A stretch of DNA of 64,000 nucleotides from Deinococcus seoulensis (GCF_014648115.1 NZ_BMQM01000004.1:1-64000); one strand, 5' to 3'; positions 41,276 through 50,968 are shown, numbered from the stretch's first letter. Made by a program: numbers and translations. The notes: a model not told the origin generated them from the letters alone.

Positions 41276-42535
41276 TTACCAGCCGCGACCCTTGATGCGG
41301 GCCAGGTCGGTGCTGAGCTTGGCGACGGCCGCCTGACCCTTCATCTTGCCGTTCAGGACGTCGCTGACGGCGGTGCTGAAGGCCTGCGACACCTGGTTGT
41401 ACTTGCCCTTGGTGGGGCCGGAGGGGCGCGCGACGGCGCTGGTGAACACGTTGTACAGGCTGCCGAAGAAGGGGTTGGCCTTCAGGACGTCCTTGTCCTT
41501 GTACAGCGCCTGGATGGTGGGGTTGTAGGCACCCTCGATGGCGCGGATCTTCTGCTCCTCGGGGCCGGTCAGGTAACGCACCAGTGCGATGGAGGCGGCC
41601 TGGTTCTTGCTGTAGGAGCTCACGCCGAGCTGCCAGCCGCCGAGGGTCGCGGCGTTGCGGCTGCCGCCGCTGGGCAGGGGCGCCACGCCGATCTTGCCCT
41701 TGACCTTGGAGTCGTCACCCTGGCCGAGCGCCCAGGCGTAGGGCCAGTTGCGCATGAAGGCGGCGTTGCCGGACTGGAAGATGCCGCGCGCTTCTTCCTC
41801 GGCGTAGGTGGTGACGCCGGCTGGGCTGATGCTCTTGATCCAGCTGGCGGCGGTATCCAGCGCTTTGGCGGCCTGGGGGTTGTTGATGGTGATGTTGCCC
41901 TTGGCGTCCACGATGGTGCCGCCGCCGAAGCTCGCGACCCATTCCAGGGCGTCGCAGGTCAGGCCCTCGTAGTTCTTGCCCTGCCAGACGAACCCGGCGA
42001 AGGACTTGTTGGTCTTCTGCTCGCCCGCCTGGATCTTCTTGGCCATCAGGGCCAGTTCCGTCCAGGTCTTGGGGGCGGCGCTGAAGCCGTACTTCTTGAG
42101 CAGGTCGGTGCGGTAGTACAGCAACCCGGCGTCGGTGAACCAGGGCATGGCGACCAGTTTGCCGTTCACGGTGTCGGCGTCGATGATGCCCTTGAAGTGC
42201 GCGTTGACTTCAGCGGCCGGGATCTTGCCTTTCAGGTCCACGAAGTGCTGGGCGAGCAGGCCGGGCCACACGACGTCGAGCTGGTACACGTCGATGTCGC
42301 TGCTCTTGGCGGCCAGCTGCTGCTGGTACAGGCCGAGGCGGTCGTTGGTGAGGTTGGGGCTCTCGAAGATCTTGACGGTGTTGCCGGTCTTCTTGGCCCA
42401 GCGGGCGGCGCCGTCCTTGCAGAGCTGGAGTTCCTGGCCGACGCTGCCGCAGGCGAGGGTGACGGTGGCGGCGCTGGCGTTGCTGGTGGCGGCGATGGCG
42501 ACGGTCAGGCTCACGAGTGCAATAGCTTTCTTCAT
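41276..42535 (-). CDS. malE: ABC sugar-binding protein (MalE-type), trehalose/maltose
   Basis: A 419-aa binding protein. Signal peptide ([22 protein letters not shown]), [56 protein letters not shown] and [14 protein letters not shown] are those of the trehalose/maltose-binding group. AAGGGGG precedes ATG 42535. The promoter has a consensus -35/-10 and two LacI-like operators, so sugar induction is likely. Confidence 0.92.
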   Translation of the reverse strand: MKKAIALVSLTVAIAATSNASAATVTLACGSVGQELQLCKDGAARWAKKTGNTVKIFESPNLTNDRLGLYQQQLAAKSSDIDVYQLDVVWPGLLAQHFVDLKGKIPAAEVNAHFKGIIDADTVNGKLVAMPWFTDAGLLYYRTDLLKKYGFSAAPKTWTELALMAKKIQAGEQKTNKSFAGFVWQGKNYEGLTCDALEWVASFGGGTIVDAKGNITINNPQAAKALDTAASWIKSISPAGVTTYAEEEARGIFQSGNAAFMRNWPYAWALGQGDDSKVKGKIGVAPLPSGGSRNAATLGGWQLGVSSYSKNQAASIALVRYLTGPEEQKIRAIEGAYNPTIQALYKDKDVLKANPFFGSLYNVFTSAVARPSGPTKGKYNQVSQAFSTAVSDVLNGKMKGQAAVAKLSTDLARIKGRGW

Positions 42536-42580
42536 GCATCCCCCTTGGTGGGTGCTGGACAGGCCCAGCCCGCTTCATCT

Positions 42581-42594
42581 GGGAAGCGGTTCCA
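42581..42594 (-). promoter_or_regulatory. LacI-like operator, downstream site
   Basis: GGGAAGCGGTTCCA: GGAA/TTCC arms around a CG-containing centre, in the malE leader between the promoter and the ATG. Confidence 0.5.
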
Positions 42595-42618
42595 CGTGTA
42601 TTAACTTCAGGTAACGCA

Positions 42619-42647
42619 AGGTTACATGCCCGGTCGGAGCCTGTCAA
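42619..42647 (-). promoter_or_regulatory. malE promoter (-35 TTGACA, -10 TAACCT)
   Basis: TTGACA (42647-42642) and TAACCT (42624-42619) are spaced exactly 17 nt. The -10 also lies inside GTAAC-N5-GTTAC (42611-42625), a small inverted repeat. It is the best consensus promoter in the window. Confidence 0.75.
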
Positions 42648-42661
42648 TGGAAACAGTTCCA
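42648..42661 (-). promoter_or_regulatory. LacI-like operator, upstream site
   Basis: TGGAAACAGTTCCA with perfect TGGAA/TTCCA arms, adjoining the -35 box. Its centre is 67 bp from that of the downstream site, so looping is possible. Confidence 0.55.
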
Positions 42662-42893
42662 ATAACGATCCAGAAACGGGGGGGCACACCCCCCAGAGCA
42701 CCCCCAGAACACCGTGCAGAACGAGAGAAATACTCGGTCAACACCGCAGCCGGACTGCCCGGAATCATAAAGGCCAATCCCGTAAAAGATTGCAATTGGC
42801 AGGTTATGGGCCTTTCGGCGTAAGCCCCCAGAGCCCACCTGCGCAACCTCACCGACCCCCATACGCCCGGCCTGCGTCCCAGCGGACCTGTGA

Positions 42894-43027
42894 TACGGAT
42901 TCCGTTTGTTTCGCCAACAATCCGGAACTTCACCGCCCCTGCCGGCTCCACGTCCGGAACCCGTTTTTCTCCCACTCGCTTCGCTCGGATTGAATGGGCT
43001 GTACAGCCCATTCAATCCGAGTCCAGA
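42894..43027 (+). mobile_element. Miniature inverted-repeat element, copy 6 (full length)
   Basis: A 134-bp copy with a perfect 13-bp central hairpin (GATTGAATGGGCT/AGCCCATTCAATC, about 42988-43017). The left flank is TGA (42891-42893). The right flank TCA (43028-43030) is the stop codon of the minus-strand regulator gene. The right terminus is less conserved (GAGTCCAGA). Confidence 0.76.
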
Positions 43028-44953
43028 TCAGTGACGCAGTTCGTACGCGGCGTCCCGCGTGCCCGTCCCCAGCTTGCGCAGCAGGCCGTCCTGCACCAGT
43101 CGGCGCAGCGTCCGCCACGCCTGCTGCGTACTCAGGCCGCACGCCTCACGCAGGTCCACGTTCCGCACGCGGCCCCGCTCGCGCGCCAGGGCCAGCGCAA
43201 TCGCGCGGATCTCGGCAGCACTGGGGCCACTGGCATCACGCGGTTCACGCGCCACTGACCGGCCCCTGCGCCGGGACGCGCCCCCGTCCACCTGAGCCGC
43301 CCCCGGTTGTGCAGTTGCCTCCGCCAGGACAGACGCCGCCGGTTCCCCCGCCCGCTCGATGCTGATCTGTTCGGCTCCCGGCTGTTCCGGTCCGACCGGC
43401 CCGGCCTGCACCGGCACGGCCTGCACTGGCACGTACTGCACTGGCACGGGCGGCGCGGGAAGGCGCGGCTCCGTACGTTCCTGCTCCGTGCGTTCCTGCG
43501 GCTGTTCCCGCACGGTCAGCGGCGCCGGGCGTTCACGGCCCAGGGCGCGGCGCACCTCGTCGGTCAGGACGTACGCGATGCCGCGCCCCACCCCGGCCTT
43601 CACGATCAACGCGTGATCCTCCATGCCGCGCAGCAACCGGGGCGTGCGGTCCTCCGGCAGTTGCAGGGCGCGGGCCAGGGCGGCGCGGGTCGCCTCGCCC
43701 TCACGGGCCAGCAGGCTCAGGACGATCAGCACGTCCAGCGACAGCGTCTGCATTTCCTCCTGCTTGCGCGCCACGAACCGCACGAATTCCGCGTCGAAAC
43801 CCGGCGAGTGCAGCGCCAGCGTCACGGAATCCGGGTACGTCGTGAACTCCGGCGGTTCCTTCCCGTGCCGCAGCATCAGCGAGTACATCTTGTCCACGCC
43901 CACGCCCGCCCGCTCGACCAGCCCCAGGCGGGCCAGCACCTCGGCCAGCAGCGGGTTGCGGCGCTTGGGCTGGTGGCGCAGGATGTTCCCCGGCGTGATC
44001 CCGCCCGGCAGGCCGCCGGGGTTCATGATCTCCAGCCGGTCCGGGAAGTGATGCACGTGCACCGCGTCACGCAGCGTGTAATCCCGGTGCGTCAGCGCGT
44101 TCAGGAGTGCCTCGCGGTACACGGCCTCGTCCTGATCCCACACCTCGATCCGGAACAGGCCCACCTGCACCGGCGTGAAGCGGTTACGTGCCTGGATCAA
44201 CTCGGCCAGCCGGGTCAGCAGCGCCGGGATGGGCCGCAGCAGGTCCTCCCGGAACTGGAATTCCACGTCGCCCGTCTGGTGGTGGTAGAAGCACACCTCC
44301 GCCTGCGGCACGTGTGCCCGCAGCGCCGCCGGGGTGCCCGCCAGCAGAATGGCCGCCAGCGTGGGCCGCAGCGCCCCGCCACTCGGAACGAGCAGCCCCA
44401 GTTCCTGAAGGAAATCCAGGTCCGGCAGGTTCGACGCACTCGCCCGGCGACCCAGCGCCCGCAGTCTCGCCACCTCGGACGGGTCCAGGTCCGCCAGGGA
44501 CGCGTCGGGCGGCACGACCGCCGTGAAATCCTGATCCGCGACCGGTTCCGCCTCGCTGGGCGTGACCGGCACCAGATGCGCGCCGTCCCAGGCGATCACC
44601 GAACCGTCCGGCGCGGCCAGCACGTACGGCGCCTGCGGCACGAACACCGCCAGCACCCGCGCGCCCCCCGGCAGACGGTGGTGCTGCACGTTCACGGTCA
44701 GGCGACCCCCGGACAGTTCGAAGATCGCGTGCGTCACCATCAGCGGGTGCAGTTCGCCCGCGTCCCGCTCGGCGGCCGGGAGGTCCAGCACGTCCACGCC
44801 CACCAGCACCGTCCCGCCCCGCGCGTTCGCCAGTCCCACCGCGTACCGCGCGAGATCCTGCGGCGAGACGTTCAGCGGCAGGTGAATACACGTCGGCCCC
44901 GCCAGAGGCAGCACCCCCAGCGGCGAAATGGCGTCAGCAGCGTCCAGCGTCAC
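43028..44953 (-). CDS. AlbA_2/ATPase-type (RecG-like N-region) putative transcriptional regulator
   Basis: 641 aa. An N-terminal AlbA_2-like domain ([21 protein letters not shown]), then an ATP-binding region of the HATPase_c_4 type ([32 protein letters not shown]), one winged helix (about 400-470), a Pro/Val/Gln-rich linker with VPVQ repeats and a second C-terminal winged helix ([23 protein letters not shown]). Such proteins are often annotated as regulators or helicase-like. GTG 44953 follows TATACT by 8 nt. The -10 box lies in the last codons of the upstream gene. The stop abuts a miniature element. Confidence 0.75.
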   Translation of the reverse strand: MTLDAADAISPLGVLPLAGPTCIHLPLNVSPQDLARYAVGLANARGGTVLVGVDVLDLPAAERDAGELHPLMVTHAIFELSGGRLTVNVQHHRLPGGARVLAVFVPQAPYVLAAPDGSVIAWDGAHLVPVTPSEAEPVADQDFTAVVPPDASLADLDPSEVARLRALGRRASASNLPDLDFLQELGLLVPSGGALRPTLAAILLAGTPAALRAHVPQAEVCFYHHQTGDVEFQFREDLLRPIPALLTRLAELIQARNRFTPVQVGLFRIEVWDQDEAVYREALLNALTHRDYTLRDAVHVHHFPDRLEIMNPGGLPGGITPGNILRHQPKRRNPLLAEVLARLGLVERAGVGVDKMYSLMLRHGKEPPEFTTYPDSVTLALHSPGFDAEFVRFVARKQEEMQTLSLDVLIVLSLLAREGEATRAALARALQLPEDRTPRLLRGMEDHALIVKAGVGRGIAYVLTDEVRRALGRERPAPLTVREQPQERTEQERTEPRLPAPPVPVQYVPVQAVPVQAGPVGPEQPGAEQISIERAGEPAASVLAEATAQPGAAQVDGGASRRRGRSVAREPRDASGPSAAEIRAIALALARERGRVRNVDLREACGLSTQQAWRTLRRLVQDGLLRKLGTGTRDAAYELRH

Positions 44954-44959
44954 AATCGA

Positions 44960-45457
44960 TCAGTATACATCCTGCCCGGCAGGCACGGGCCGCAGCCACA
45001 ACCGCTCGGGCCGCACCAGTTCCGCGCCGGGCGGCAGCCACACCAGCGCCGCCCGCGCCCCGCAGCCGTACAGCACGGCCGCCTGCCCGAAAGCCCGGCC
45101 CAGCCGCGCCGCCCCCCGCAGCGACGGGCCGCGCAGGACCAACGACGGCTCCCGCCACTCGCCCTCGCCGTTGAGGGCCTCCAGCACGGTGCGGCCGGGT
45201 GCGCCTGCCCAGGCCGTTGCCTGCGCCAGCAGCGCCGCGTGGGCCGCGTCGTTCCGTACCCGCGACTGCCGCTGTCCCGACGGGTTCCAGGCGGTCACAA
45301 TCGCCCAGCGACCGGCCGTCCAGTCCGGCGGCGCCCCGGGCAGACCCGGACCTTCCCCGGTCAGGGTGACCCGCGCGCCCGGCGGGCCGTACCGCGTGGT
45401 CCGGAAGGCCGCCCGCAGGGCCGGGTCGGGCCACGCGGTATCCGGCGGGGCGGTCAT
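44960..45457 (-). CDS. DUF3293 family protein
   Basis: 165 aa with the DUF3293 core WAIVTAWNPSGQRQSRVRNDAAHAALL (cited in part) and a following WREPSLVLRG. It is a small soluble protein without known chemistry. Its last codons form the -10 box of the downstream regulator gene, whose GTG lies 6 nt beyond the stop. ATG 45457; no signal peptide. Confidence 0.75.
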   Translation of the reverse strand: MTAPPDTAWPDPALRAAFRTTRYGPPGARVTLTGEGPGLPGAPPDWTAGRWAIVTAWNPSGQRQSRVRNDAAHAALLAQATAWAGAPGRTVLEALNGEGEWREPSLVLRGPSLRGAARLGRAFGQAAVLYGCGARAALVWLPPGAELVRPERLWLRPVPAGQDVY

Positions 45458-45515
45458 GGAAGCCTCTGCTGTCCTTTGCGCTGCGCCCGGATCGACCGTT
45501 CCAGAGACGGTGTCA

Positions 45516-45527
45516 CCGGAGTCCGCA
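45516..45527. repeat. Solo terminus of the miniature element
   Basis: CCGGAGTCCGCA directly precedes TCA, the stop codon (minus strand) of the secreted-protein gene. This is the junction seen at the ends of copies 6 and 7. Probably a remnant; chance is possible for 12 bp. Confidence 0.4.
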
Positions 45528-45923
45528 TCAGTACGCGACGGTGGCGGTCAGGTTCACGATCTGCGCGTTGCGGTAGCGCAGCACCAGACTGATCTTCTGC
45601 CCGGCCTTGAAGGTGCCGCCCAGCACCACCCGGTAGGCGCTGGCGTCGTTCAGGTTCAGGCTGCCCGGCACGGGAACGGCCTTCACGACCTCGCAGTTCG
45701 GCAGGCAGCGCATCAGGCGGGCGCGGCCCACGCTGCTCCACACGCCCGTCAGTTCATCGGCGCGCGGCACGCTCAGCGTTCCGATCAGCAGCGCCCCCCC
45801 GTGCGTGGGTTTCAGGGTCAGGGGCCGCGTGGCCGCCTGCACGCCGCCCAGGTTGACCGTGACCGCCAGACTGAGGGCCAGGGACGCCACCCGCCGCGCC
45901 GCCACCCGCCGCGCGCGGCTCAC
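45528..45923 (-). CDS. Small secreted protein of unknown function
   Basis: 131 aa: basic start ([11 protein letters not shown]), hydrophobic signal core ([14 protein letters not shown]) and a mature beta-rich domain with two Cys (RCLPNC) and [18 protein letters not shown] near the end. I recognise no family. GTG 45923 overlaps the truD stop (GTGA), so it is co-translated with truD, an odd pairing of a tRNA enzyme and an exported protein. Confidence 0.65.
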   Translation of the reverse strand: MSRARRVAARRVASLALSLAVTVNLGGVQAATRPLTLKPTHGGALLIGTLSVPRADELTGVWSSVGRARLMRCLPNCEVVKAVPVPGSLNLNDASAYRVVLGGTFKAGQKISLVLRYRNAQIVNLTATVAY

Positions 45924-46993
45924 TCGCCGTCCTCCAGGTCGCCCGTCTCGTCGCCGGGCAGGGGAGAGGCGGCGTCCACGTCGGTCTTCATGATTTCCCG
46001 CAGCACGCTGGTCGCGAAACTGCCGCGCGGCAACGTGAACGACACCGTGAAGCCGTCGTCCTCGGCGGTCACGCTGACGTCCTCCGGGAACACCCGCGTC
46101 AGGCGGCGGTCCCCCTTGCGCGACGAGAACATGTCTGCCGACAGGCCCAGCGCCGCCAGCGCCTCCTGCTCCAGCGCCCCGGCGTCCAGCGTCAGGGGCT
46201 TGACCTTCTTGCCGAACAGCGTGCCGGTCGCGCTGACCTCACCGCGCGCCGCACGCACGGACTCCTGCGCGGCGTCCTCGACCTGAAACACACCGCCTGT
46301 ATCGTGTTTCTTCGCCATGTCCCCGGTCAGCAGGCCCGCGAACACCCCGCGTTCCAGGCGGAGGTTCACGAACCCGTTGAACACCACGCTCTGAAGCGCC
46401 GTCGTCAGGAAGCGCCGCACGCGCGGGTCACGCACCCGCGACTCGCCCCGCACGACCCGCAGGCCCTCCTCGGCGTTCAGGCCGCCCAGCCCGAACCGCT
46501 GCGGCCCGAAGTAATTCGGCACGCCCTGCGCCGCGAGCAACTCCAGCGTCTGCGCGGCCTGATCAGCCTGCCCCGCCGCGCCCCGCACCCGCACCGAGAA
46601 GCGGTTGGCGCGCAGGTGCCCCATGCCCAGCTTGTTCCCGTGCCGGGTCAGTTGCAGCACCCGCACGCCGTCCAGCGCGAAGTTCTGCACGCGCGCCTCG
46701 TACTTCTGCGGCAGGCTGATCCACTGGGTGGTCACGGCGTGCCGGTCCTTCAGGCCAGCCACGCCCACCTCGCGGTCACGCACGCCGACCTGCTCACCGA
46801 GTTCACGCAACACGTGCGCGGTCGTGTGACCGGTCTTCTCGAACTGCAGGTACAGGTGCTCGCCCTCACCGGACGGCACGTACAGGGGCACTTCATCCAC
46901 TCGGAAATCACCGGGTTCCTGACGGAGGATTCCGCCGGTTCCCGGCCCTTCCGTCAGCGCGCGCAGCGCCGACCAGTCAAACACCAGACTCAC
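45920..46993 (-). CDS. truD: tRNA pseudouridine-13 synthase TruD
   Basis: About 357 aa. [13 protein letters not shown] holds the catalytic Asp, and NYFGPQRFG and the FNGFVNLRL segments are TruD signatures. It isomerises U13 in tRNA. The start is uncertain: TATGGT (47009-47004) lies 10 nt before GTG 46993, which I prefer, whereas ATG 47008 is inside that box and would add five residues. An acidic C-terminal tail ends LEDGE. Confidence 0.92.
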   Translation of the reverse strand: MSLVFDWSALRALTEGPGTGGILRQEPGDFRVDEVPLYVPSGEGEHLYLQFEKTGHTTAHVLRELGEQVGVRDREVGVAGLKDRHAVTTQWISLPQKYEARVQNFALDGVRVLQLTRHGNKLGMGHLRANRFSVRVRGAAGQADQAAQTLELLAAQGVPNYFGPQRFGLGGLNAEEGLRVVRGESRVRDPRVRRFLTTALQSVVFNGFVNLRLERGVFAGLLTGDMAKKHDTGGVFQVEDAAQESVRAARGEVSATGTLFGKKVKPLTLDAGALEQEALAALGLSADMFSSRKGDRRLTRVFPEDVSVTAEDDGFTVSFTLPRGSFATSVLREIMKTDVDAASPLPGDETGDLEDGE

Positions 46994-47078
46994 GATGCTG
47001 CCCACCATATCCCGAGATTCCCCCGCCGAAGTGAAAAACCCTGCAAATCCACATGGCGAACCCTCAGGTTGCCCCCCA

Positions 47079-47128
47079 TACGGACTCCGGTTGAACGGCT
47101 TTGCAGGCTGCTCAGGCCGGAGTCCGGA
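47079..47128. mobile_element. Miniature element, copy 7 (50-bp core)
   Basis: TACGGACTCC...GGAGTCCGGA plus a reduced central hairpin. Outer arms CGGACTCCGG/CCGGAGTCCG are perfect. It is flanked by CCA and TCA; the TCA is the stop codon of the minus-strand membrane-protein gene. Confidence 0.65.
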
Positions 47129-48007
47129 TCAGTTCAGCACGCGGCTGTCCGAGTACGCCGTGGGCGTCCAGTCCGCGCGGTACAGGTGCGCGTCCTCCAC
47201 CCGGGCCGGAGCGTACCAGACGCGCACGCCACTGTCCTGCGCCGTGACCGGCAGCAGCGCCTCCTGCCCGGCGCGCAGTTCCAGCAGCGGCTCGCCCGAC
47301 GCGCCCCGCACACTCAGCCACGCGTTCATGCCCGCCGGGGACCACCCGGCCAGCCGCAGCGGCCGCCCCGAGACATTCTTCAGGTGCGCGCCCTGCTCGC
47401 TGAGCGTGACACTCAGGTCCGGCCAGTCCGGCGTGACCACATGATTCCAGCGGGTCTGCCAGCGGGCATGCGAATCGAACGGTGCGGCCCGCCGCCGCGC
47501 CGGGACCAGCGCCGACACCAGCCCCGCCCCCGAGAACAGCAGCGCCGCCACCGCCACGCACAGCGTCAGCGGATTCAGGTTCGCCGGGTCCCGCAGCGCC
47601 AGCAGCAACCCCACCCCCAGCGTCACGCCCACCAGCGGCCAGCCCAGCCGGTCCCACCGCAGCCCCGCCGGGCCGGGGGCCGCCGGAACGAACGCGGCAG
47701 GCAGGAACTCGGCCAGCAGCAGCAGCGCCGCGCCCACCCCGAACAGCGCCGGGACGTCCAGCACGGGCGCCAGCAGCATCAGCAGCAGCCCCGGCACCGC
47801 CCACCACGCGCCCCTGGGCGTCAGGCCCAGCCGCGCCGCGCGCCCCATCCGCAGCATCCAGTACCCGCCCAGCAGGGCCAGTGCCGCCGCCAGCAGCGGA
47901 CTCAGGCCCGCGCCCACATCCAGCAGGCCCACCGTCAGCAGACTCCCGCTGCACAGACTTCCGCGGCATAGACTTCCGCGGCACAGACGCGCGCCGGGCG
48001 CGGCCAC
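47129..48007 (-). CDS. Membrane protein of unknown function
   Basis: Up to 292 aa. Five to six membrane segments occupy residues 25-165 (for example LSPLLAAALALLGGYWML, AVPGLLLMLLAPVLDV, WPLVGVTLGVGLLLAL). A soluble beta-rich C-terminal domain of about 120 residues follows (LSVTLSEQGAHLKNVSGRPLRLAGWSP, cited in part), reminiscent of a small beta-sandwich. The start is uncertain: GTG 48007 would translate a minisatellite as CRGSL repeats, while GTG 47932 begins just after it with GGGAG upstream. The stop abuts miniature element copy 7. Confidence 0.6.
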   Translation of the reverse strand: MAAPGARLCRGSLCRGSLCSGSLLTVGLLDVGAGLSPLLAAALALLGGYWMLRMGRAARLGLTPRGAWWAVPGLLLMLLAPVLDVPALFGVGAALLLLAEFLPAAFVPAAPGPAGLRWDRLGWPLVGVTLGVGLLLALRDPANLNPLTLCVAVAALLFSGAGLVSALVPARRRAAPFDSHARWQTRWNHVVTPDWPDLSVTLSEQGAHLKNVSGRPLRLAGWSPAGMNAWLSVRGASGEPLLELRAGQEALLPVTAQDSGVRVWYAPARVEDAHLYRADWTPTAYSDSRVLN

Positions 48008-48069
48008 CTGCGGGTCACGCCGCCTTCAGACACGCCACGTTCAGACACGCCACGTTCAGAAGCGCTCAT
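47935..48069 (-). CDS. Possible 44-aa repeat peptide ORF
   Basis: ATG 48069 lies inside the 3' end of moaB. The frame encodes three SERGV-type and three CAAEV-type pentapeptides, because both 15-bp minisatellites keep this frame. It stops 2 nt before GTG 47932 of the membrane protein. It may be a leader, a chance frame or a decayed gene. Confidence 0.3.
   Translation of the reverse strand: MSASERGVSERGVSEGGVTRRWPRPARVCAAEVYAAEVCAAGVC
47941..47985. repeat. Minisatellite, three 15-bp units
   Basis: Three head-to-tail units of a GCCGCGGAAGTC-containing 15-mer (minus strand), with a few substitutions. Confidence 0.85.
48016..48060. repeat. Minisatellite, three 15-bp units
   Basis: Three head-to-tail units of TCTGAACGTGGCGTG (minus strand). 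Two are identical and one has a substitution. It spans the moaB stop. Confidence 0.88.
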
Positions 48070-48763
48070 TGCCCTGCCCTCCCTTACGGTGACGGCCCAG
48101 CCCGGCCGCCACGCCACCCCCCGCACCCGGCTGCGGCGCGGGAGGCAGGGTCGCGCCCGCCTCCGGCAGCGCGGGTGGGGCGCTCAGCACGCCCGGCTGC
48201 CCGTGCCGCTCGACCTCGAACGCCAGGTGACCGATCTCGTCACGCAGGATGCCCTCCCAGGCGGTCTTCACGGCGTTCAGGCTGCCCGGCATGGCGAACA
48301 CCACCGAGCCGCGCACCAGTCCCGCCACCGCCCGCGACAGCATCGCCGCGCCCCCCACCTGCTGGTACGACAGCATCCGGAACAGCTCACCGAAGCCCGG
48401 AATGGGTTTGGTGATCATGGACTCCACGACCGGCACCGTCACGTCCCGCCCCGTGATGCCCGTCCCGCCGGTCGACAGGACCACCGTCGCCTCACGCGCG
48501 AACGCCACCAGACTGGACCGGATGTGCACCGCGTCGTCCTTCACGACCCGGTACCCCACGACCTCGTGCCCCCGCGCGCGCAGTTCGCCCAGCAGGTACT
48601 GCCCGCTGGTGTCGGTGTCCTCGGTGCGGGTGTCGCTGACGGTCAGGACCGCCACGCGCACGGACCGCTCGCCGTGCTTCCGGTGCTGCCCCGCAGAATC
48701 GAGCGGGGCGCTGGCGCTGTCCGGAGCAGGGGCGGAGGGCGTGCCGGGAGGAAGGTCCGTCAT
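48056..48763 (-). CDS. moaB: Molybdenum cofactor biosynthesis protein MoaB/Mog-type
   Basis: 235 aa. The MPT-binding fold shows [33 protein letters not shown] and [20 protein letters not shown]. It adenylylates molybdopterin before metal insertion. Non-conserved extensions flank the core at both ends, the C-terminal one Pro/Gly-rich. ATG 48763 is fixed by TACGCT (48776-48771) 7 nt upstream. No other moa/moe gene is near. Confidence 0.88.
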   Translation of the reverse strand: MTDLPPGTPSAPAPDSASAPLDSAGQHRKHGERSVRVAVLTVSDTRTEDTDTSGQYLLGELRARGHEVVGYRVVKDDAVHIRSSLVAFAREATVVLSTGGTGITGRDVTVPVVESMITKPIPGFGELFRMLSYQQVGGAAMLSRAVAGLVRGSVVFAMPGSLNAVKTAWEGILRDEIGHLAFEVERHGQPGVLSAPPALPEAGATLPPAPQPGAGGGVAAGLGRHRKGGQGNERF

Positions 48764-48856
48764 GCCGACCAGCGTACCCCGTCCCCGCCGCGCAAAAGGA
48801 GCAGTTCTCACGCAGCCGCCTCCCCCGCAACAGGTGCCTCCCGAGAGGCCCTGGTG

Positions 48857-49732
48857 TCAGGGCTGCCCGGCGTTCAGGACGTTGCGGGCACTGTCGGGCA
48901 GCAGGGCGCGGTCCACGCGGCGCAACTCCGCGCGCGTGCAGCGCCGGGTCAGGGCCATGAACACGTCGGCCTGCTGCGCCAGGAACTCGCGGTACCCGTC
49001 CTCCTGGCCGCTGCGCACGCACTCCAGCGCCAGCAGGTCCAGCTGCCCCGCCAGTTGTTGCAGCGCCAGGTGCCGGGCCGCGCCCGCCCCGCTGTCGCCC
49101 AGCGTGCCGCGCAGTTCGGGCAGCCGCTCGGGCCAGCGTTGCAGCAGACGCGCGGCGCGGCGCACGTTCGGGTCGTCCAGGGTCAGCAGGCAGGCGCGGC
49201 ACGGCTGCTCGCGGCTGGCCTCGCCGCACACTGGGCAGGGACGCCAGCCCTGCTCCTCGCGCCAGCGGCGGGCGCGGGTGATCGCCTCGGCCGCCCGCAG
49301 CGCCGCGCCCTTCAGTTCGGGGCTGCGTTCGCTCTGCACACCCTCGACCAGTTGCCGCGCCCGCGCGCGATCCGGGGCGGGCAGCGGTGCGGGCGTCGGC
49401 ACGGCCGCCTCGGGGCCGCGCACCGTGCCCACGCTGAAGCGGATCTCGCTGATGGGTTTCTCCGGAATCAGGGCGTTCAGGGCCTTCATGAAATGGTGGC
49501 GCTGCATGCTCAGGTGGTGCGCGGTGGCGCTGTCACGGACCTCCACGAACAGCGTCCCGCCCTGCTGCGTGCGGGGCCGCGTGATGCGCGCGATTTCCGG
49601 CCCGACCGCCTGCGGCCACATCAGGATGGCGCGCGCCCGCTCGATGCCGCGCGCGATCCGGGCCGTGCCCAGCGTGGCGCCCATCAGCTCGCCCATCTGG
49701 CGCGGGCCGCTCAGGCGGCGGCCACGCGTCAC
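48857..49732 (-). CDS. DciA-like (DUF721) protein with zinc ribbon
   Basis: 291 aa. The N-terminal 100 residues form a DUF721/DciA domain (WPQAVGPEIARITRP, LFVEVRDSATAHHLSMQRHHFM, cited in part), the replicative-helicase operator of many bacteria. A middle CPVC-N8-CRAC (Cys166, 169, 178, 181) is a likely zinc ribbon, followed by a helical C-terminus. It overlaps recF by ATGA, a linkage also common in DciA-containing genomes. It may help load DnaB and link to gap repair. Confidence 0.8.
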   Translation of the reverse strand: MTRGRRLSGPRQMGELMGATLGTARIARGIERARAILMWPQAVGPEIARITRPRTQQGGTLFVEVRDSATAHHLSMQRHHFMKALNALIPEKPISEIRFSVGTVRGPEAAVPTPAPLPAPDRARARQLVEGVQSERSPELKGAALRAAEAITRARRWREEQGWRPCPVCGEASREQPCRACLLTLDDPNVRRAARLLQRWPERLPELRGTLGDSGAGAARHLALQQLAGQLDLLALECVRSGQEDGYREFLAQQADVFMALTRRCTRAELRRVDRALLPDSARNVLNAGQP

Positions 49733-50859
49733 GCGCCCACCCCGGCCACGTCCGGCACGTCGGCCAGCTCAGCCTCGGGCAGCTCCGGCTCAGGCAGCTC
49801 AGCCTCGGGCAGCTCAGATTCGGCTTCCGGCGTGAAGCGGCCCGACTGCGCCCGCAACGTCAGGGCCGCGCCCGGCGCACGTTCGGTGCCGGTCACGATG
49901 GCCTGCGGCACGCTGGCCGCCAGTTCCAGCAGGAACGACCGCCGCACCGGGTCCAGTTCCGCCGAGAAGTCATCCACCAGCAGCACCGGCCGCTCTCCGA
50001 AGCGTTCGGCCAGCAGTTCCAGTTCCGCTCGCCGCAGCGCCAGTGCCACGGTGCGGCCCTCGCCCCGGCTGGCGTACTCGCTGGCCGGGAAGTCCCCGAG
50101 CGTCAGCAGCAGGTCGTCGCGGTGCGGGCCGGTCGCGGTACTCCCGCGCGCGAGTTCCTCGGCGCGGCGCGACCCCATGTCCTGCGCGTACGTTTCGGGC
50201 GTGGTGGATTCCGTCAGGGACAGCGTCAGGGTCTTGCGGCTGCCCAGCGCGGCGTTCGCCTCGGCCGCCAGTTCGTTCAGGCGCACCAGCGCGCGGCGGC
50301 GGAACAGCATGATCTCGGTGCCCAGCCGCACCAGCGACTCGTCCCACACGTGCATGGCCCATTCCTCGCCGCCGCGCAGGGCCGCGTTCCGCTGCGACAC
50401 CGTGCGCTCGTAGCGTGAGAGCTGCTCGGCGTAGCGGGCGCTCAGGCGCGACAGCAGCGAATCCAGGAACGCGCGCCGCCCGGACGGCGACCCGAACACC
50501 ATCTCGCTGTCCTCCGGGCGGATCCACACGGCACTCCCGCGCGGCAGGTCCCCGGTGCGGACGCGCACTCCGTCCAGTTTCAGTTGCCGCCGCCCGCGCC
50601 CCAGCCCGACCTCCTGCACGCTCAGGCTGCCGCCGCTTTCCAGGTCGGCGCGCACGTACGCCTCGGTCTCGCCCTGCTGCACCAGTTGCTCCAGGCGCGA
50701 CACGTCCGTCAGGCCGGTCAGCGCCAGGTACGCGGCTTCCAGCAGGTTCGTCTTGCCCGCGCCGTTCTCGCCGAACACACCCGTCACGCCTGCCGGAAAC
50801 GCCAGGGTGCACGGCGCGAGGTTCCGGTAGTTCAGGGTGGACAACGAATCAAGACGCAC
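49729..50859 (-). CDS. recF: DNA replication and repair protein RecF
   Basis: A 376-aa SMC-like ATPase: Walker A GENGAGKTN (about 30-38), signature region and Walker B LLVDDFSAELD. It acts with RecO and RecR to load RecA at gaps, and RecFOR is the main recombination entry route in Deinococcus, which lacks RecBC. The C-terminus carries an ELPE/EAELP acidic repeat. GTG 50859 has TAGAAT (50871-50866) 6 nt upstream. It is not near dnaA/gyrB here. Confidence 0.94.
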   Translation of the reverse strand: MRLDSLSTLNYRNLAPCTLAFPAGVTGVFGENGAGKTNLLEAAYLALTGLTDVSRLEQLVQQGETEAYVRADLESGGSLSVQEVGLGRGRRQLKLDGVRVRTGDLPRGSAVWIRPEDSEMVFGSPSGRRAFLDSLLSRLSARYAEQLSRYERTVSQRNAALRGGEEWAMHVWDESLVRLGTEIMLFRRRALVRLNELAAEANAALGSRKTLTLSLTESTTPETYAQDMGSRRAEELARGSTATGPHRDDLLLTLGDFPASEYASRGEGRTVALALRRAELELLAERFGERPVLLVDDFSAELDPVRRSFLLELAASVPQAIVTGTERAPGAALTLRAQSGRFTPEAESELPEAELPEPELPEAELADVPDVAGVGA

Positions 50860-50962
50860 CCGACCATTCTAGAGCGCCGGCGTTCAGGCACAGAGGCGCC
50901 GGTCACAGGAGCGTGCCTGATGGGAAAGCGGCAGCAGAAAGCGGGGGCGCGGGCGGGCACGG

Positions 50963-50968
50963 TACGCT
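50963..50968 (+). promoter_or_regulatory. Leaderless -10 box of the thioesterase gene
   Basis: TACGCT, 7 nt, ATG 50976. It excludes the longer upstream open frame antisense to recF. Confidence 0.65.

Noticed and set aside
48764..48811. Upstream start of moaB
   Set aside because: A -10 box with 7-nt spacing lies between it and ATG 48763.
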